A DNA stretch of 64,000 nucleotides from Pistacia vera (lineage: Eukaryota > Streptophyta > Magnoliopsida > Sapindales > Anacardiaceae): the NCBI RefSeq assembly GCF_008641045.1, contig NW_022196597.1:1-64000 (forward strand), in the 5' to 3' direction. A program made the translations under genes and the position numbers. Positions 1-10,315 of this stretch are shown one piece after another; the stretch's first letter is position 1, and each line of letters begins with the position of its first letter. The notes under the pieces were generated by a model that saw only the letters and a list, made by a program, of their open reading frames with translations, was not told where the DNA came from and did no database searches.

Positions 1-550
1 TTTTCAAACTTTATTCGTGGATTCTTGTGCGGAGCTATTTATAAGAATAAAGTTGAAAGTGCCTTTGGATTTTGCTTCCATAAATATAACAAAAGCTTTT
101 GTCACATTTAATAAGGTAAACAAAAATACTACGTTACTATATTAAGAAAACAACATGAAATATAAATATATAAAAGAAAAATACTAATTAAAAAGAAGTT
201 TTGTTAGGTATTACTTAATGAATTATACATTTTAATAAACATAAATTAATAAAAAATTATAAATTCATCATATAAAGTTTATGTTCAAGTAAATAATACT
301 TTAAGCCAAAGTGAGCAAGCACGTATACTAAATAATAATGTTGAGTTGAATTTTTTCTTTTCTTTTTTTTTTTTTTTTGGTATGGATATATTAAATTTAA
401 AACATTTAAAAAAAATTATGTGTTTTTGGTAACAATAAGCTCAAATAAATAAGAACGTGTAACTCAAATAGAAAGATTGATTTTATTATATCATAATTTA
501 TGTGTACATGAGAAATTTTTGCAAGTGAATGTAGTGTGATTTTTTCTATA
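1..550. other. AT-rich intergenic DNA
   Basis: No supported gene. The stretch is AT-rich with a poly(T) run near 362-379. Short open frames here lack any recognisable protein similarity. It ends at the left target duplication of the hAT element. Confidence 0.6.
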
Positions 551-645
551 AATATAGCCGCACTGGCGGATCCAATGAATGACAAATGGGGGCCACGGTC
601 TCCGCATCCTATTGTTTTTATCCATATTCCCAATCCTATTTTTCA

Positions 646-1304
646 AATGTTGTTTGGCACGTTATTCCCAAAATATTAGTCTATTTTTTTAATTACATTG
701 AGACCCGATAAGTTTATTAATTTCATTAAACAGCCCTAGAAAAAAGTTTAAAAACTAACAAAAACACCCTCACCCACCAATACTTGCTAGATTCCGACAA
801 TCGCCGGTGATAGCCGAAATCTATCACAATAGTCACACAGCCACCGGAAATAGCCGGTAATGGCCAGATCTGGCCTTTTCCGGGCAGATCCACAATGGAT
901 CTGGTCGGAAAAGGCTAGATCTGCTGTCAACGACGGCCAAAGATGGCCGTCGTTTCAGCCTTTTTCGGCCATCGCAGCAACAGTAGTTCGTAGATCTGGC
1001 ATTTTTCGGCCAGATCCATGGTGGATCTGGCCGAAAAATGCCATAACGATGCGTTACGACACAGATCCGACCGATTTGTGTCGTAATAAAATTTTTCGAC
1101 CAGATTCCGGCAGTGGTGGCCGGAATCTGGAACTGCAGGTAGTGGGGGTGTTTTTGTCATTTTATATATTAGGGTCTTTAATTAAATTAGTAAACCTAAG
1201 GGCTTTTTCATAAATTTTTAAAGTTTACCTCGTAATACTCCCATATCCAATATCCCAATACTATCCCCAAAATCCTATCCAAAATAATAAACCAAATGCA
1301 CCCT
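646..1304. mobile_element. Possible MITE nested in the hAT element
   Basis: The right edge (about 1253-1304) ends in ATAAACCAAATGCACCC. Reversed, this reads GGGTGCATTTGGTTTAT, a terminus of PIF/Harbinger-like style. Nearly the same 50 bp recurs at the right edge of the insertion at 56185-56622. A weaker, roughly matching left edge (TTGTTTGGCACGTTATTCCC) starts near 649. The hairpin cluster lies inside. I could not find a clean target duplication, so the left boundary is a guess. Confidence 0.3.
866..1130. repeat. Cluster of five short inverted repeats
   Basis: Five palindromes lie head to tail. (1) 866-892 pairs with 896-922, 27-bp arms with three mismatches. (2) 929-938 pairs with 945-954, perfect 10-bp arms. 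(3) 997-1018 pairs with 1022-1043, perfect 22-bp arms with a 3-bp loop. (4) 1054-1063 pairs with 1077-1086, perfect 10-bp arms. (5) 1100-1110 pairs with 1120-1130, perfect 11-bp arms. Several arms share a CAGATC or GATCTGG core and a TTTTCGGCC motif. The segment is much more GC-rich than its surroundings. Subterminal hairpins can be transposase-binding or structural features, but that role is not shown here. Confidence 0.8.
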
Positions 1305-1733
1305 TAAATTTTGCCTCTATAGAATTTGAAATTTTGGGAATTGAATGACCCTCATGGTAAGTTTGGATTTTACTTTTGTAAAACCCTATTTTTAATCCTA
1401 ATATATATATTACATATTTTTTGTGATTTTTATTTTCATGCAAGGGGATCTGTTAGTTTTTAAAGGTTTTATAAGAAGTGAAAATGAAAGGAATAATATC
1501 TTTTGTGTTTGCATGTAACTGGGGGGAAAAATCTGAGCATTTTTACAATAGAAAGTTGATATAGTGGGGTCATTGTGAGAATAAGAGAATTTTATGGTAG
1601 TTTCATAATTCAAAAAAATTGCTTTATATATAAACAGGATTGTTCCCCAAAATGAAGAAGAGAGAAAAACTCATAAAGAAGAAATGAAGAAGAAGCAAAG
1701 GAAAAGGAAAAAGAGAAGAGAGGGAAGAATGAA

Positions 1734-2138
1734 TTTGGCCAGTTTTATCCATATGATTTTTATGCACTTGAGTTGATGGTACTTAAGAACAAGGCTGAGA
1801 TTTATGTTATTGACATGCATTCTTGTGATAAATTTGTTGAGTTACAAGGAATTGGTGATTTGGCTAAGAATTTAGTTCGGTTTAAAAAATACATTTTGTA
1901 TCTGTTGGTATATAAGCTTGTTAAACTTGCATTGATTTTACCAGTTGTAATTGTGACCATTGAAAGAGTTTTTTCTGCAATAAATCTTGTGTAAAGTCGG
2001 TTACACAATCGAATGGGAGATCAATAAATGAATAATTGTTTGGTCACCTATATTAAGAAAGATGTATTTGATACAATTAACGATGAGATAATTATCTAAC
2101 GTTTTCAAAATATGAAAACTCGTCAAAGACAATTGTAG
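1734..2138 (+). pseudogene. hAT transposase C-terminal remnant (ZMYM1/TTF-type)
   Basis: The frame starting FGQFYPYDFYALELMVLKN and running through LVYKLVKLALILPVVIVTIE, RVFSAINLV and NRMGDQ to RFQNMKTRQRQL matches the C-terminal dimerisation region of plant hAT transposases annotated as zinc finger MYM-type protein 1-like or TTF-type proteins. The family hallmark is a LVKLALVLPVATATVERAFSAM-like block followed by NRMGD and a CLVTYIEKD-like segment; both are visible. In-frame stops occur after INLV, inside GDQ-MNN and before RFQN, so it is dead. Only about 130 residues of a family usually 600-800 residues long remain. Confidence 0.8.
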
Positions 2139-2326
2139 AAAAATTGTTTTATCTTTACAAAAATTGTATCTTTTTAAAATATTTATTTGTATTTTATAAC
2201 TTTTTGTTGAAGCTTATCTAATGAAAAAAAAAAAAAGTATGGTTATGATTGGTTTAATTTTTTTTTTTTTTTGTTTATATTTTGCTCCCGTCGAATGAAA
2301 TTCCTGGATCCACCACGGAATATAAG

Positions 2327-2914
2327 TATTCTTTTAGAGTTCAATTAAAAAAAAAAAATCATATACTTTATCATATATAAAAGACTTAAATCTTTATTCA
2401 CCAATAAGACCATACAATAGTCACTTTTTCTCGAGATATACTCCCTCATTCATATTTCTTTTCTAGAAAAAAGGATACACGTGTGAATGCAGAAGGTTCA
2501 AAGAACGTTGAAAGTTTTATGATAAGCATGCATCAGCATCCACCTCTTATTAACAGAACTATAAAAGCAAAGGCCACTAAGCGCTTCCTTTGTACTAACA
2601 AATCCAAACAAAAAGCGCTTCTAGATAGGAATAGCCTAATAGGACAACTCTTTAAACAAATAATCTTTTTCTAGATGTGAATGATTCCTAAAGCCAAATT
2701 TAATCCCATTTTCCCTCCACTTGTATGCCCCATATCTTATTTTAATTATTTCATCATATGCCAAAAGCACAATTGACCCTATCAATTTGATTCCATTCCC
2801 TTGATTTGACTCCTGCTTAACAATTAAACATTATTAGTTTTTATATATATATATATTAGATGGGTATTTTTAGAAAATTTGAGAAAATTATTGTTAGTAA
2901 AAAATAATTAATAT
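2327..2914. other. Intergenic DNA, no gene seen
   Basis: AT-rich sequence with short poly(A) tracts and a (TA)n run near 2843-2858. The short open frame near 2483-2674 has no recognisable domain. Confidence 0.5.
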
Positions 2915-2990
2915 TTTTTTTATCATCGGGGGTGTTCGGTCCAACTTATACGCATCTCAATTAATTCCTTAAGATCTTTATGTATTTTAA
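2915..2990 (-). repeat. SINE scrap (same family as 59848-60200)
   Basis: A short T-rich run is followed by ATCGGGGGTGTTCGGTCCAA and then a CTTATACGCATCTCAATTAA-like block. The same order (poly(T), ATGATCGGGGTTGTTCGAGT, then CTTACACATACCTCAACTAA) opens the SINE at 59848. Only the 3'-tail end of the element appears to be present, and the family is read as minus-strand here. Confidence 0.5.
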
Positions 2991-3735
2991 CTATTTTTCA
3001 AATAATCAAAAACACTATTTAACTATTTAAATTTCAAATATTCAAGTATTAAATGTTTTGCATGATTGAAGAACTATGGGCTTCATAGAGACAATTAAAG
3101 CAATAAGAAAGGGACGTTTATTTCAATGTGTGATGCAACGTTTATAATGACTATACTATTACTATGGAAGCAATAACATATAATATATTTATTAATTAAT
3201 TTTGTTTAAGGGTATCATTTTCTAAAGTAAATTTATAAAAAAATATATTAATCTAACAAAAAACACTTACACCTACCATATACTAAAAGTTTAAAATATT
3301 AACTGATTTAGGATGTTTCCCAAATAATTTTTGCCAACCTTTAACAATATGTAACCTCAAGCTATTACAAAAAATTCATGAGTTAGAAACAAATACAGAA
3401 ACCTCATAAAAACAAATCAAAACAAGATTGAAAAGAATATTTCTTTGTCATAATTCGTGGTGGGATGTTTTGTTTGATTGTAAGGGTTTTGGTAACTTTT
3501 TTTCCAATCACAAATACAACAAAACTTCTCCATAGTTATAATGGTGTGATTGATTAATTTTATTATTATAAGAAAATTATAATTTAATAGAGGCGCAGTT
3601 ACAAAAAAATTTTATTTTATAATTTATGTTTTAGTAGTATAGTATTAAGATTTCAATTTATGTTTAAATAGTATTAAGATTTCAATTTAGAGCTTCAATT
3701 GTCTACTTTTTAAACAAATAGAAGATCGTATTTTG

Positions 3736-4135
3736 AAACCAATAAAAGTAAGTGTTCTTGATGGAATTGTAAATACAATTGTCGTATGGTTAAATTGATG
3801 TGAAGTCACAAACAATTGCTAATTGTTTTAAGCATTATAAAATTAGGACTCCTGATGTCGATGAATTGCAAGTTATAAATAAAGTGGATGAGAAGAATGA
3901 AAAAGTCATTGTAGAATTTAGAGATCAGATTTGATAACTTTACTACACTAATCAAATGGATATTAATATTTTCCTAAATCATTCAAATGAGGAACAAGTC
4001 ATGTATCCTTTAACTGAAAAAAAAATCATTGCTACAATTACACAAGAAGAGAAAAGAAATAATCATGAAGATGATAGTACGGAAACACAAAAAGTTTCGT
4101 GCCAAGAAGCTCCAAACATGCTTGAGAAACTATAA
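3736..4135 (+). pseudogene. pogo/Tigger-like transposase C-terminal remnant
   Basis: The pieces KPIKVSVLDGIVNTIVVWLN, SQTIANCFKHYKIRTPDVD, ELQVINKVDEKNEKVIVEF and NQMDINIFLNHSNEEQVMYP align in order with the tail of plant Tigger/CENP-B-like (pogo superfamily) transposases, where a TIANCFRHCKIR-like helix precedes an acidic region. The acidic tail (EKRNNHEDDSTETQKVSCQE, then APNMLEKL and a stop) ends at 4133-4135. One frame change near 3797-3806 and two stops after FRDQI (near 3933) break it. The DNA-binding and DDE catalytic parts are absent. This is an old fragment of a dead element whose terminus lies at 4465-4482. Confidence 0.7.
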
Positions 4136-4464
4136 ATATTTTAGTTTTAACAAGAACATGTCCATACTAGCGGGTAATGTACTCACAAGTTAAAAGATAT
4201 GGTAATAACTTTAAAATATAAACCATTCCCTCAAACAACTTTAAATAAATATTTTATTTCATTTTAAACATTTAATGTAACAAATAATATATTTTTTTGC
4301 AATATACAAATAATTATTATTATGTGAAGGCAACTTTCTTTAAAATAGAAATTAGAAAAATTATAACTTATTACAATATGGAGTTTATTCTTATTATAAT
4401 TATCTCAAGTTAGGAATAAAATTTTTTATGATTAGATAGAGTTTATTCTTATATAGACTATCAT

Positions 4465-4482
4465 TATAGAGAGGTTTTACTA
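4465..4482 (+). repeat. pogo (Emigrant/Lemi1-like) terminal inverted repeat
   Basis: The sequence TATAGAGAGGTTTTACTA, read in reverse, is TAGTAAAACCTCTCTATA. This closely follows the CAGTAAAACCTCTATAAATT-type end of plant pogo elements such as Emigrant and Lemi1. It lies about 330 bp downstream of the transposase tail and is followed by TA, the pogo target site. Confidence 0.55.
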
Positions 4483-4749
4483 TATATTCGAATAAAATTT
4501 CATTCACTTTCAAAAAATAAACAAATAAAAAAGGAAAAAAATACAAGATTTTTTTAACAAGTCGGTTGTTTATCAATCATGATTAAATAAAAGAGAAGTT
4601 AAAAAGGATTAAGAGAGAAGACAAATTAAAAAGATTAGGAAAGTAGCGAAGTTAAAAAGGACCAAGAGAAGGTTAATTTTGGAATAAAATAAAATATATT
4701 TAAATTTAATTGATTTGGGGCTTAAAAATAACACCACTCACCATACTAT

Positions 4750-4935
4750 TCAAGCTCAAATCATTAAAGAGGCCCAATAAAAGCCCAACATCTGGAGAAT
4801 ATACTATGGATTCTTAACTTCAAACCATTAACAAGGCCCAATAAAAGCCCCTCATCTAAAGAAATACTATGGACTAAATCATCAACAAGGTCCAACAAAA
4901 GCCCAATACTAGGAATATGCTATGGACTCTTAATT
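4750..4935. repeat. Three imperfect tandem copies, period about 60-65 bp
   Basis: A unit with the order CAAATCATTAA, AGGCCCAATAAAAGCCC, a CATCTGGAGAATA-like segment and ACTATGGA appears three times. The block TCMAACAAAAGCCC in the last copy shows drift. No gene is present. Confidence 0.7.
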
Positions 4936-6334
4936 TGTGAAAAGGAGTAATTTTGGACCAACCTTGAGGTTTGGCCTAATATTAGAGACCTCCGATGGTT
5001 TTAAAACTCTTACTCACCTCCGAAAACTTAGTGAAAATCAATTAAAATTGATGTAGGAAGACAAAGTGGACATTTAATATATTTTCCTTATTCTTACCAT
5101 TCAAGGCCAACTTTAAAACTCAAATACTCATGGGATTGATGTGCCATTTTCATCACCACCTCCTCTAGCAACTATTATTAGTAATAGCGCAAGATAATAA
5201 CTTATTGATGATGGTTTTTTTTTTTTTTTTTTTAATTTATTTTTGGTTGTTATCTTGCTTTGATTCTCTGTAATGACCCAACTCATTCCCAAATCGTTAA
5301 GCTAAGACTTGAAAATTGAATTTATAAATACTTGGAGACCCTACCCTTACAAGTTGGTTTTCAACAATAAGTTGTTCTCAATATGTACGTAAGATTCTTC
5401 TTCCTTCAAGTGTCATCAACAAATTGACTATTATGTAATTTTAGTAAAGAATTAAGGGTAATATAGGAAATTTTATGTTCGAAACAAGTCTAATGTCAAA
5501 TTTAACATATATATTCCCCAACAATAGGTAAGATAAGCAAAAAAATTAGAACCATGGAGGTGTTAAAAAAATAAGAAAAAGTTGAAGGTTGATGAGTGAA
5601 ATTAGCCATTCTAAAGATGTTCAACTCTAGGAAAGCCCAATTGATACAAAAGGGATAAAGCTCCATGATAAATATCACACTTGCATTCATGGAGATCAAT
5701 CCACCTATAAGATCAAGCCAAACTTCATTTCCCACACATTAAACATTCATCATATCAACCAACCCACTTTATATAAAGAAACATAAACCCTTAAATAACT
5801 CAGGATTTTTTAGAGTCTAAAGCTCAGTATAAATTCCAAGGACTTAGAAAACTACACAAACATAAAATTCCACTGCTAATTGATTGCTCAAAAATCTATA
5901 ATTGACTTAAATAGACGTCAAACCCTGTTTACGACAATTCTTCTGTTTTTTGAGATTACATAGTGAAAACAAAACTTTATGATAATCTTAGTGAGATTTG
6001 ACTTTGTCAAAAATTCCGGCAAAGTAGTATATATAGCCAAGAGATATGTTTGAGAGTACCTTTTTTTTTTTTATACCAAATATGATGTAAATTTTGAGTT
6101 GCTAGATAAAAAAATTTTAAACGATCGAGATTCAATTCAACTTGCATGCTAATTACACTTTAAAAAACCGTACTTATATGGAATTTTAGTCATTCAAATA
6201 GATCAATCAAATCAAATAGCTCCAAAGTGTGTCCAAATTATTTACAAAAAAAAAAAACATATTAAGAAACATGAGATAATTACTTAAAAACCCTTTTTAA
6301 AGGTCAAATTTCAATTTGAACTTTTTTTCTTTGG
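4936..6334. other. Intergenic DNA
   Basis: AT-rich sequence with poly(T) tracts at 5216-5234 and 6061-6072. No open frame has a recognisable product. The minus-strand frame at 5502-5735 has no domain signature and is probably chance. Confidence 0.5.
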
Positions 6335-6740
6335 CTTAGTAGATAAGACATTTCATCTAATTTATTTCCACTTTTACTATTTTCCCTCTAGCAGCTAGGT
6401 AAAGCTACTCTAGTGCTAAAGTCACTAGAGTTCAGTCAAATCTAGCGCTTGAGCAAGTTGACTCTAGCATTTTTTTTTTTCATTTCTTATTTTTAGAAAA
6501 TTAAAATAACTCTTATATACATTTATTATTCATTTTTTAAAATAATATATTTTATTTCTTAATATAATTAGTTAATTTATTTGTTATCTTAAAGAAATTT
6601 TGATATTTAATTTCTAACACTAATTTGCAGAATAATTTAAAAAAAAAAAATTGTAATGACTCTAGTACTAGAGTCACGTGAACTCAAGGCATGCTAGAGT
6701 GAAGACATAAAAAATTTAGAGGATAAAATGTCTTTTATAT
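6335..6740. mobile_element. Foldback (MITE-like) element, low-copy evidence
   Basis: The left edge reads AAGACATTTCATCTAATTTA and then CTCTAGCAGC and CTCTAGTGCTAAAGTCACTA. The right edge in reverse complement reads AAGACATTTTATCCTCTAAA and then CACTCTAGCATG and GACTCTAGTACTAGAGTCAT. The two ends are therefore imperfect inverted copies of roughly 80 bp around a central AT-rich spacer. No transposase and no clear target duplication are visible. Confidence 0.45.
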
Positions 6741-6744
6741 AGTT

Positions 6745-7174
6745 TTCTCTTCAAACATAATGTGAAAATGATTTGGTACACTTGACATGTGACAATCTTG
6801 TTTAGTAATAGTGTTTTAGTGAAAACAAAAGTTTAGGATAATTTTTGGGTGGAATTTAAGTTAGGTCAAATATTCACACAATAGAAGTAGAATGAAAATG
6901 TAAAAAAGTGTTTTGGTATATATACATGACAAAAACAAAATGCTAGGCTAAGCAATCAACCTCAATAAAAACATATGACACTTAATCAAAACTCATAAGG
7001 GAAACCCAACATTATGTGGCTCCACTCTTCTATATATAGAGAAGTATATTAAATACATTAATTTCTTGTAATAAGATCACGGGCTTGAGTTTACATTTTC
7101 ATTAGTATATTTAACCAAAATGTGTACAAGAAGGGAAATATAATTAAACCCTGTTGATAATTGAAATCAAAACA
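6745..7174. other. 3' flank of XND1-like gene
   Basis: AT-rich sequence downstream of the NAC gene (which reads right to left). No other gene seen. TATA-like and poly(A)-signal-like strings occur but none can be assigned. Confidence 0.4.
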
Positions 7175-8183
7175 TTAATCAGGCAAACTTATGTCGGCAA
7201 GATCATCTTCTAATGACAAGAACATTTCATCTAGACATGAAAGCTCGGTTCCAGTATCATCATCATCTCCATAGCACAAACTTTCAGAATTGTTCTCCCT
7301 CTCGTAAACTCGACATAGAACCCATTTGTAGCAATCCTAAAACCCATAAAATTAATTAATTAAAATTATCCCTTTTATCATACACATCAGTATTTCTTTC
7401 TTTTTTTTAAAATCATGACACGAGACTGCAAGAATACAATTGTTATAAAGAATTAAACTGAAGTTGGAAGATTTACTTACTAGTTTTGGATTTCTTTTTC
7501 TTTTGTAAGAAGAAGAATTGAATCCAAAGTCGCAGAGATGATATTCCTGCAAAACCCAACTGGTTTCTACACCACTTGGAGCTTTACCAATGAAGAACAA
7601 AAAATGTTTCTTGACTCCAATTTGTTTGCTGGCACTTGTGAAAATAGGTTGCTCAAAATCCAAATCCTTCCAATACCCATTTTCACTCACTCGATTCTCC
7701 ATCATTTGGCTGAAGAAGTACCATTGGTTTCCACTGCACAACGCTTTTCCTGTTAAAACAATTAAAATATGATGATCATCAATAAATAAATTTCTTTTTT
7801 GAGAATTCTGCAAGCTTGACTTCGAAAGTGGAGCCCCTGCCAACCCTGTAATCTTTAGGAAGCAAGAAACAATGACTTTGGCCATGGGACTCTAACCTCA
7901 GAGCTGGCGGGAATAAACCATAGACCTGACCATCCGCCTAAACTCTTACGGATAATCATCAATAAATAGTATGAACACAGAATAGAAGTAATAAGCAAAT
8001 TAATTGACGTTAAAACATACCATTAAGTTGCCAGGGGTCATGAAAATAAGGATCAAGAACAGGAATGATGTTGGGATGGCAAGGCAAAAGAGAGGCCTTG
8101 CGGTAGAGAAAGTGAAGAACAAGTTCTTCATCAGTTGGGAGGAATCTGAATCCAGGGGGAAGATTTACGCTGTCATCGCACAT
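7175..8183 (-). CDS. XND1: NAC transcription factor, XND1/NAC104 type (3 exons)
   Basis: A complete NAC-domain factor of about 197 residues, close to the usual size of XND1. Exon 1 is 8021-8183 (start MCDDSVNLPPGFRFLPTDEE, NAC subdomain A, then LVLHFLYRKASLLPCHPNII). Exon 2 is 7481-7749 (GKALCSGNQWYFFS, then NRVSENGYWK, VGVKK-like GVKKHFLFFIGKAPSG, and WVLQEYHLCD, subdomains C and D). Exon 3 is 7175-7336 (DCYKWVLCRVYERENN, then an acidic tail with LDEMFLSLEDDLADISLPD and a stop). All four splice sites obey GT-AG and the joined frame is open (163+269+162 = 594 nt). The LDE-FLSL tail is typical of XND1, which in Arabidopsis represses xylem secondary-wall formation and programmed cell death and affects water transport; that role is inferred here from homology. 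It is nuclear. A longer frame starting at 7885 runs through intron 1 and is not the true start. Confidence 0.95.
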
Positions 8184-8330
8184 CTTTTAGTTGATTTTTT
8201 TTTTTTTTTTTGTGTAAATATGTTGAGGTTTTTTTTTTTTGGGTGGAGTTGCGATGATTTAGGGTTTGAATTTTAGGTTTGTTGTGTGTATATTATAGGG
8301 TTGAGGTAGATTTGAATATATAAAGTGAAA
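8184..8330 (-). promoter_or_regulatory. 5' leader and putative TATA box of XND1-like gene
   Basis: On the minus strand a CTTTATATATTC string (8314-8325) lies about 135 bp before the ATG, a plausible TATA box. Between it and the ATG are two poly(T) tracts on the plus strand (about 8195-8211 and 8230-8240), so the transcript leader would be A-rich. The start site is not determined. Confidence 0.4.
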
Positions 8331-10035
8331 AAGGGCTGATTTGATTGATTAGAATTGAAGAAAATGGTTAAGTTTTGTGATATACATTCAAATGACGGAT
8401 CTACATGAAGACTAAGATGTGCATCGGACAAAATAGAGTGCAACATCTACATTATTACAGTGACAACGATTGTAGGGTGAAATGTAATAAATGAGTATCA
8501 TTTATTTATGTTTTCAATAATTCCGTGAAGTGATTTATTTATTTGTATGTTCTTTTTTCAAAAACAAAACACAATATTTAAACTGTTGGCACCAGAACGG
8601 CAACATATGAGTAGCAACAACGTAGAAGAAAAATCAACACAGTAGTAGACAAGCAACAGCAAAGAACAATGTCAAGGCATGCGACGACATTGTCTTTAAG
8701 ATCAAGCTCCGGCCCACTTGGAAAATTTTGCTTGTTACCATACCCATGTGATACTCCTCTTTGTAAAGAGTTTTAAAAAATAAAACTTAAAAACTTTCCC
8801 ATGTCAGATTGGCTATTATGGAATACTCTTTTATAAAAGAAATTATATATTAAACAGGCCCTAAATTACTTGTACTTTTATCTCATTCAAGATTTCTCAT
8901 TTGTTATGTATCGGTGTATTGTTTTTGTATGTTACGTATATTGTTTTAAAATTCAAAATGGAATGAATAAGAATAAGATGTTGGAATTTGATGTTTAAGT
9001 GTAATTTCTACCTTGCTAGGTGATATATAGACAATTATCCAAGAGTATTTAACTCTTTATAAGATATTAAAAGCCATATAATAAAACAGCCTTAATTAAA
9101 TCGAGACACGTAGGTCGCAAAAAAGTATGCTGATAATTTTATTGATTTTTTTGAGCTATGAGAGTTTGGATTTCAAGTCTCTTTGCATTATCATATTTAA
9201 GATGTAATTTTTTTATTCGTTTATTCATCTTAAAACAAGGGTTCAAGTTAATATAAAAGGTTATTTTTATACTTGATAACTTATCAATTCTCTAAACAAC
9301 GATATCAATAATAAAAAATTAACAATTTAAATCTACTGTTTAGTCAAGAATCTACGTAAAAAAAAATAAAATCCCAATTCTCTATCAATATATTCTTGTT
9401 TAATTAATTAAAGTAAAACAATGACAGCAGGTTAAGGATGAAGTTAAGACAAATTTGAATATCATTTTCTTCATAAGAAGCACAACAAGTTACAAAATTA
9501 GATAAACCGTCTTAATTATATCATCAAACTCATCCATGCCACTTTTATTAATTATTTAATTAATTCTAATATTAAATCATCTTAATGATTGGATCGTAAA
9601 GATGTCATACATAAATATGTACACCAAAATTAATATATTTTACCTCATTCATGTTGATCTCAATATTTCATGAGGCTTACTTATCATCCTAAGATGATGT
9701 AGCAGTGAATTTTAACTATTTTTATCTTCTATAAACACCTACACTTTCATGTGTTAGTTAATAGAAACATAATTTTAATCGTATTGAAGGCTGCAAAATC
9801 TTTCCTTTTGACGTTTTAATTAATCAACGATATAAACAATGGTTCGGATTTAAAAAATAAAATTAAAAGAAGTCTTCATGTTGATAATTGGCATTGGATA
9901 AAAACAGTTCACTAGTTTTGTTTAACGTTAAAGAAGGCTATTTTTACAGCGGCATGGCAGACAATAAACTTTTATCTTTTATATTGGACTGATAATAGAC
10001 AGTTAAAAATAAATAAACAAGTATATGTTCACTCG
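8331..10035. other. Intergenic DNA upstream of XND1-like gene
   Basis: AT-rich, no gene recognised. A less AT-rich patch at about 8585-8720 looks like transposon debris but has no identifiable end or domain. Confidence 0.45.
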
Positions 10036-10315
10036 CTCGTAGGGACGGATCCACTAAGGGTTGAGTTTGAAATTGGAAAGTTTTAAATATACCATGTTGC
10101 TCTATGTTTTGACACTAACACCTATTTATTTTATTTAATGAAAATAGTCTAAAATCCAAGCATTATCACCACGTTTATTTTATTTTTTTCTTTTGAAATA
10201 TATTCTACACTAAATTTTTTTAATGAATTAAAAAGTCAAATTTTCACAGATGATAATATTTGAAATTTTTTCCATCTTGTCCCCACTGAGAAAAAATCCT
10301 GGCTTTGTCAATGTT
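10036..10315. mobile_element. Short non-autonomous hAT-like element
   Basis: The left end contains GGGACGGATCCACTAAGGG. The right end in reverse complement reads AAGCCAGGATTTTTTCTCAG and then TGGGGAC, again the CAGTGGCGGATCCAGGATTT-type terminus of plant hAT elements. The internal sequence is AT-rich and noncoding. I saw no clear 8-bp target duplication. Confidence 0.4.

Larger units (their letters stand above)
559..2318 (+). mobile_element. Degenerate hAT-superfamily DNA transposon
   Basis: The left end contains ACTGGCGGATCC. The right end, read in reverse complement, gives TGGTGGATCCAGGAATTTC. This CAGTGGCGGATCC-type terminus is common in plant hAT elements. The flanks are AATATAGC (551-558) and AATATAAG (2319-2326), an 8-bp target duplication with two mismatches, as expected for an old hAT insertion. 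Inside are a hairpin cluster (866-1130), a purine-rich leader (about 1650-1730) and the C-terminal remnant of a transposase (1734-2138). The N-terminal and catalytic parts of the transposase are absent, so the element is not autonomous. Exact ends are uncertain by a few bases. Confidence 0.6.

Noticed and set aside
5502..5735. Minus-strand frame in intergenic DNA
   Set aside because: No domain, low complexity and no splice or promoter context.
7538..7772. Plus-strand open frames over the NAC gene
   Set aside because: They are antisense to exon 2, which has a clear NAC-domain product and splice sites.
7352..7885. A 177-codon minus-strand frame starting at 7885
   Set aside because: Its first and last parts translate introns 1 and 2. 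The real start is at 8183.
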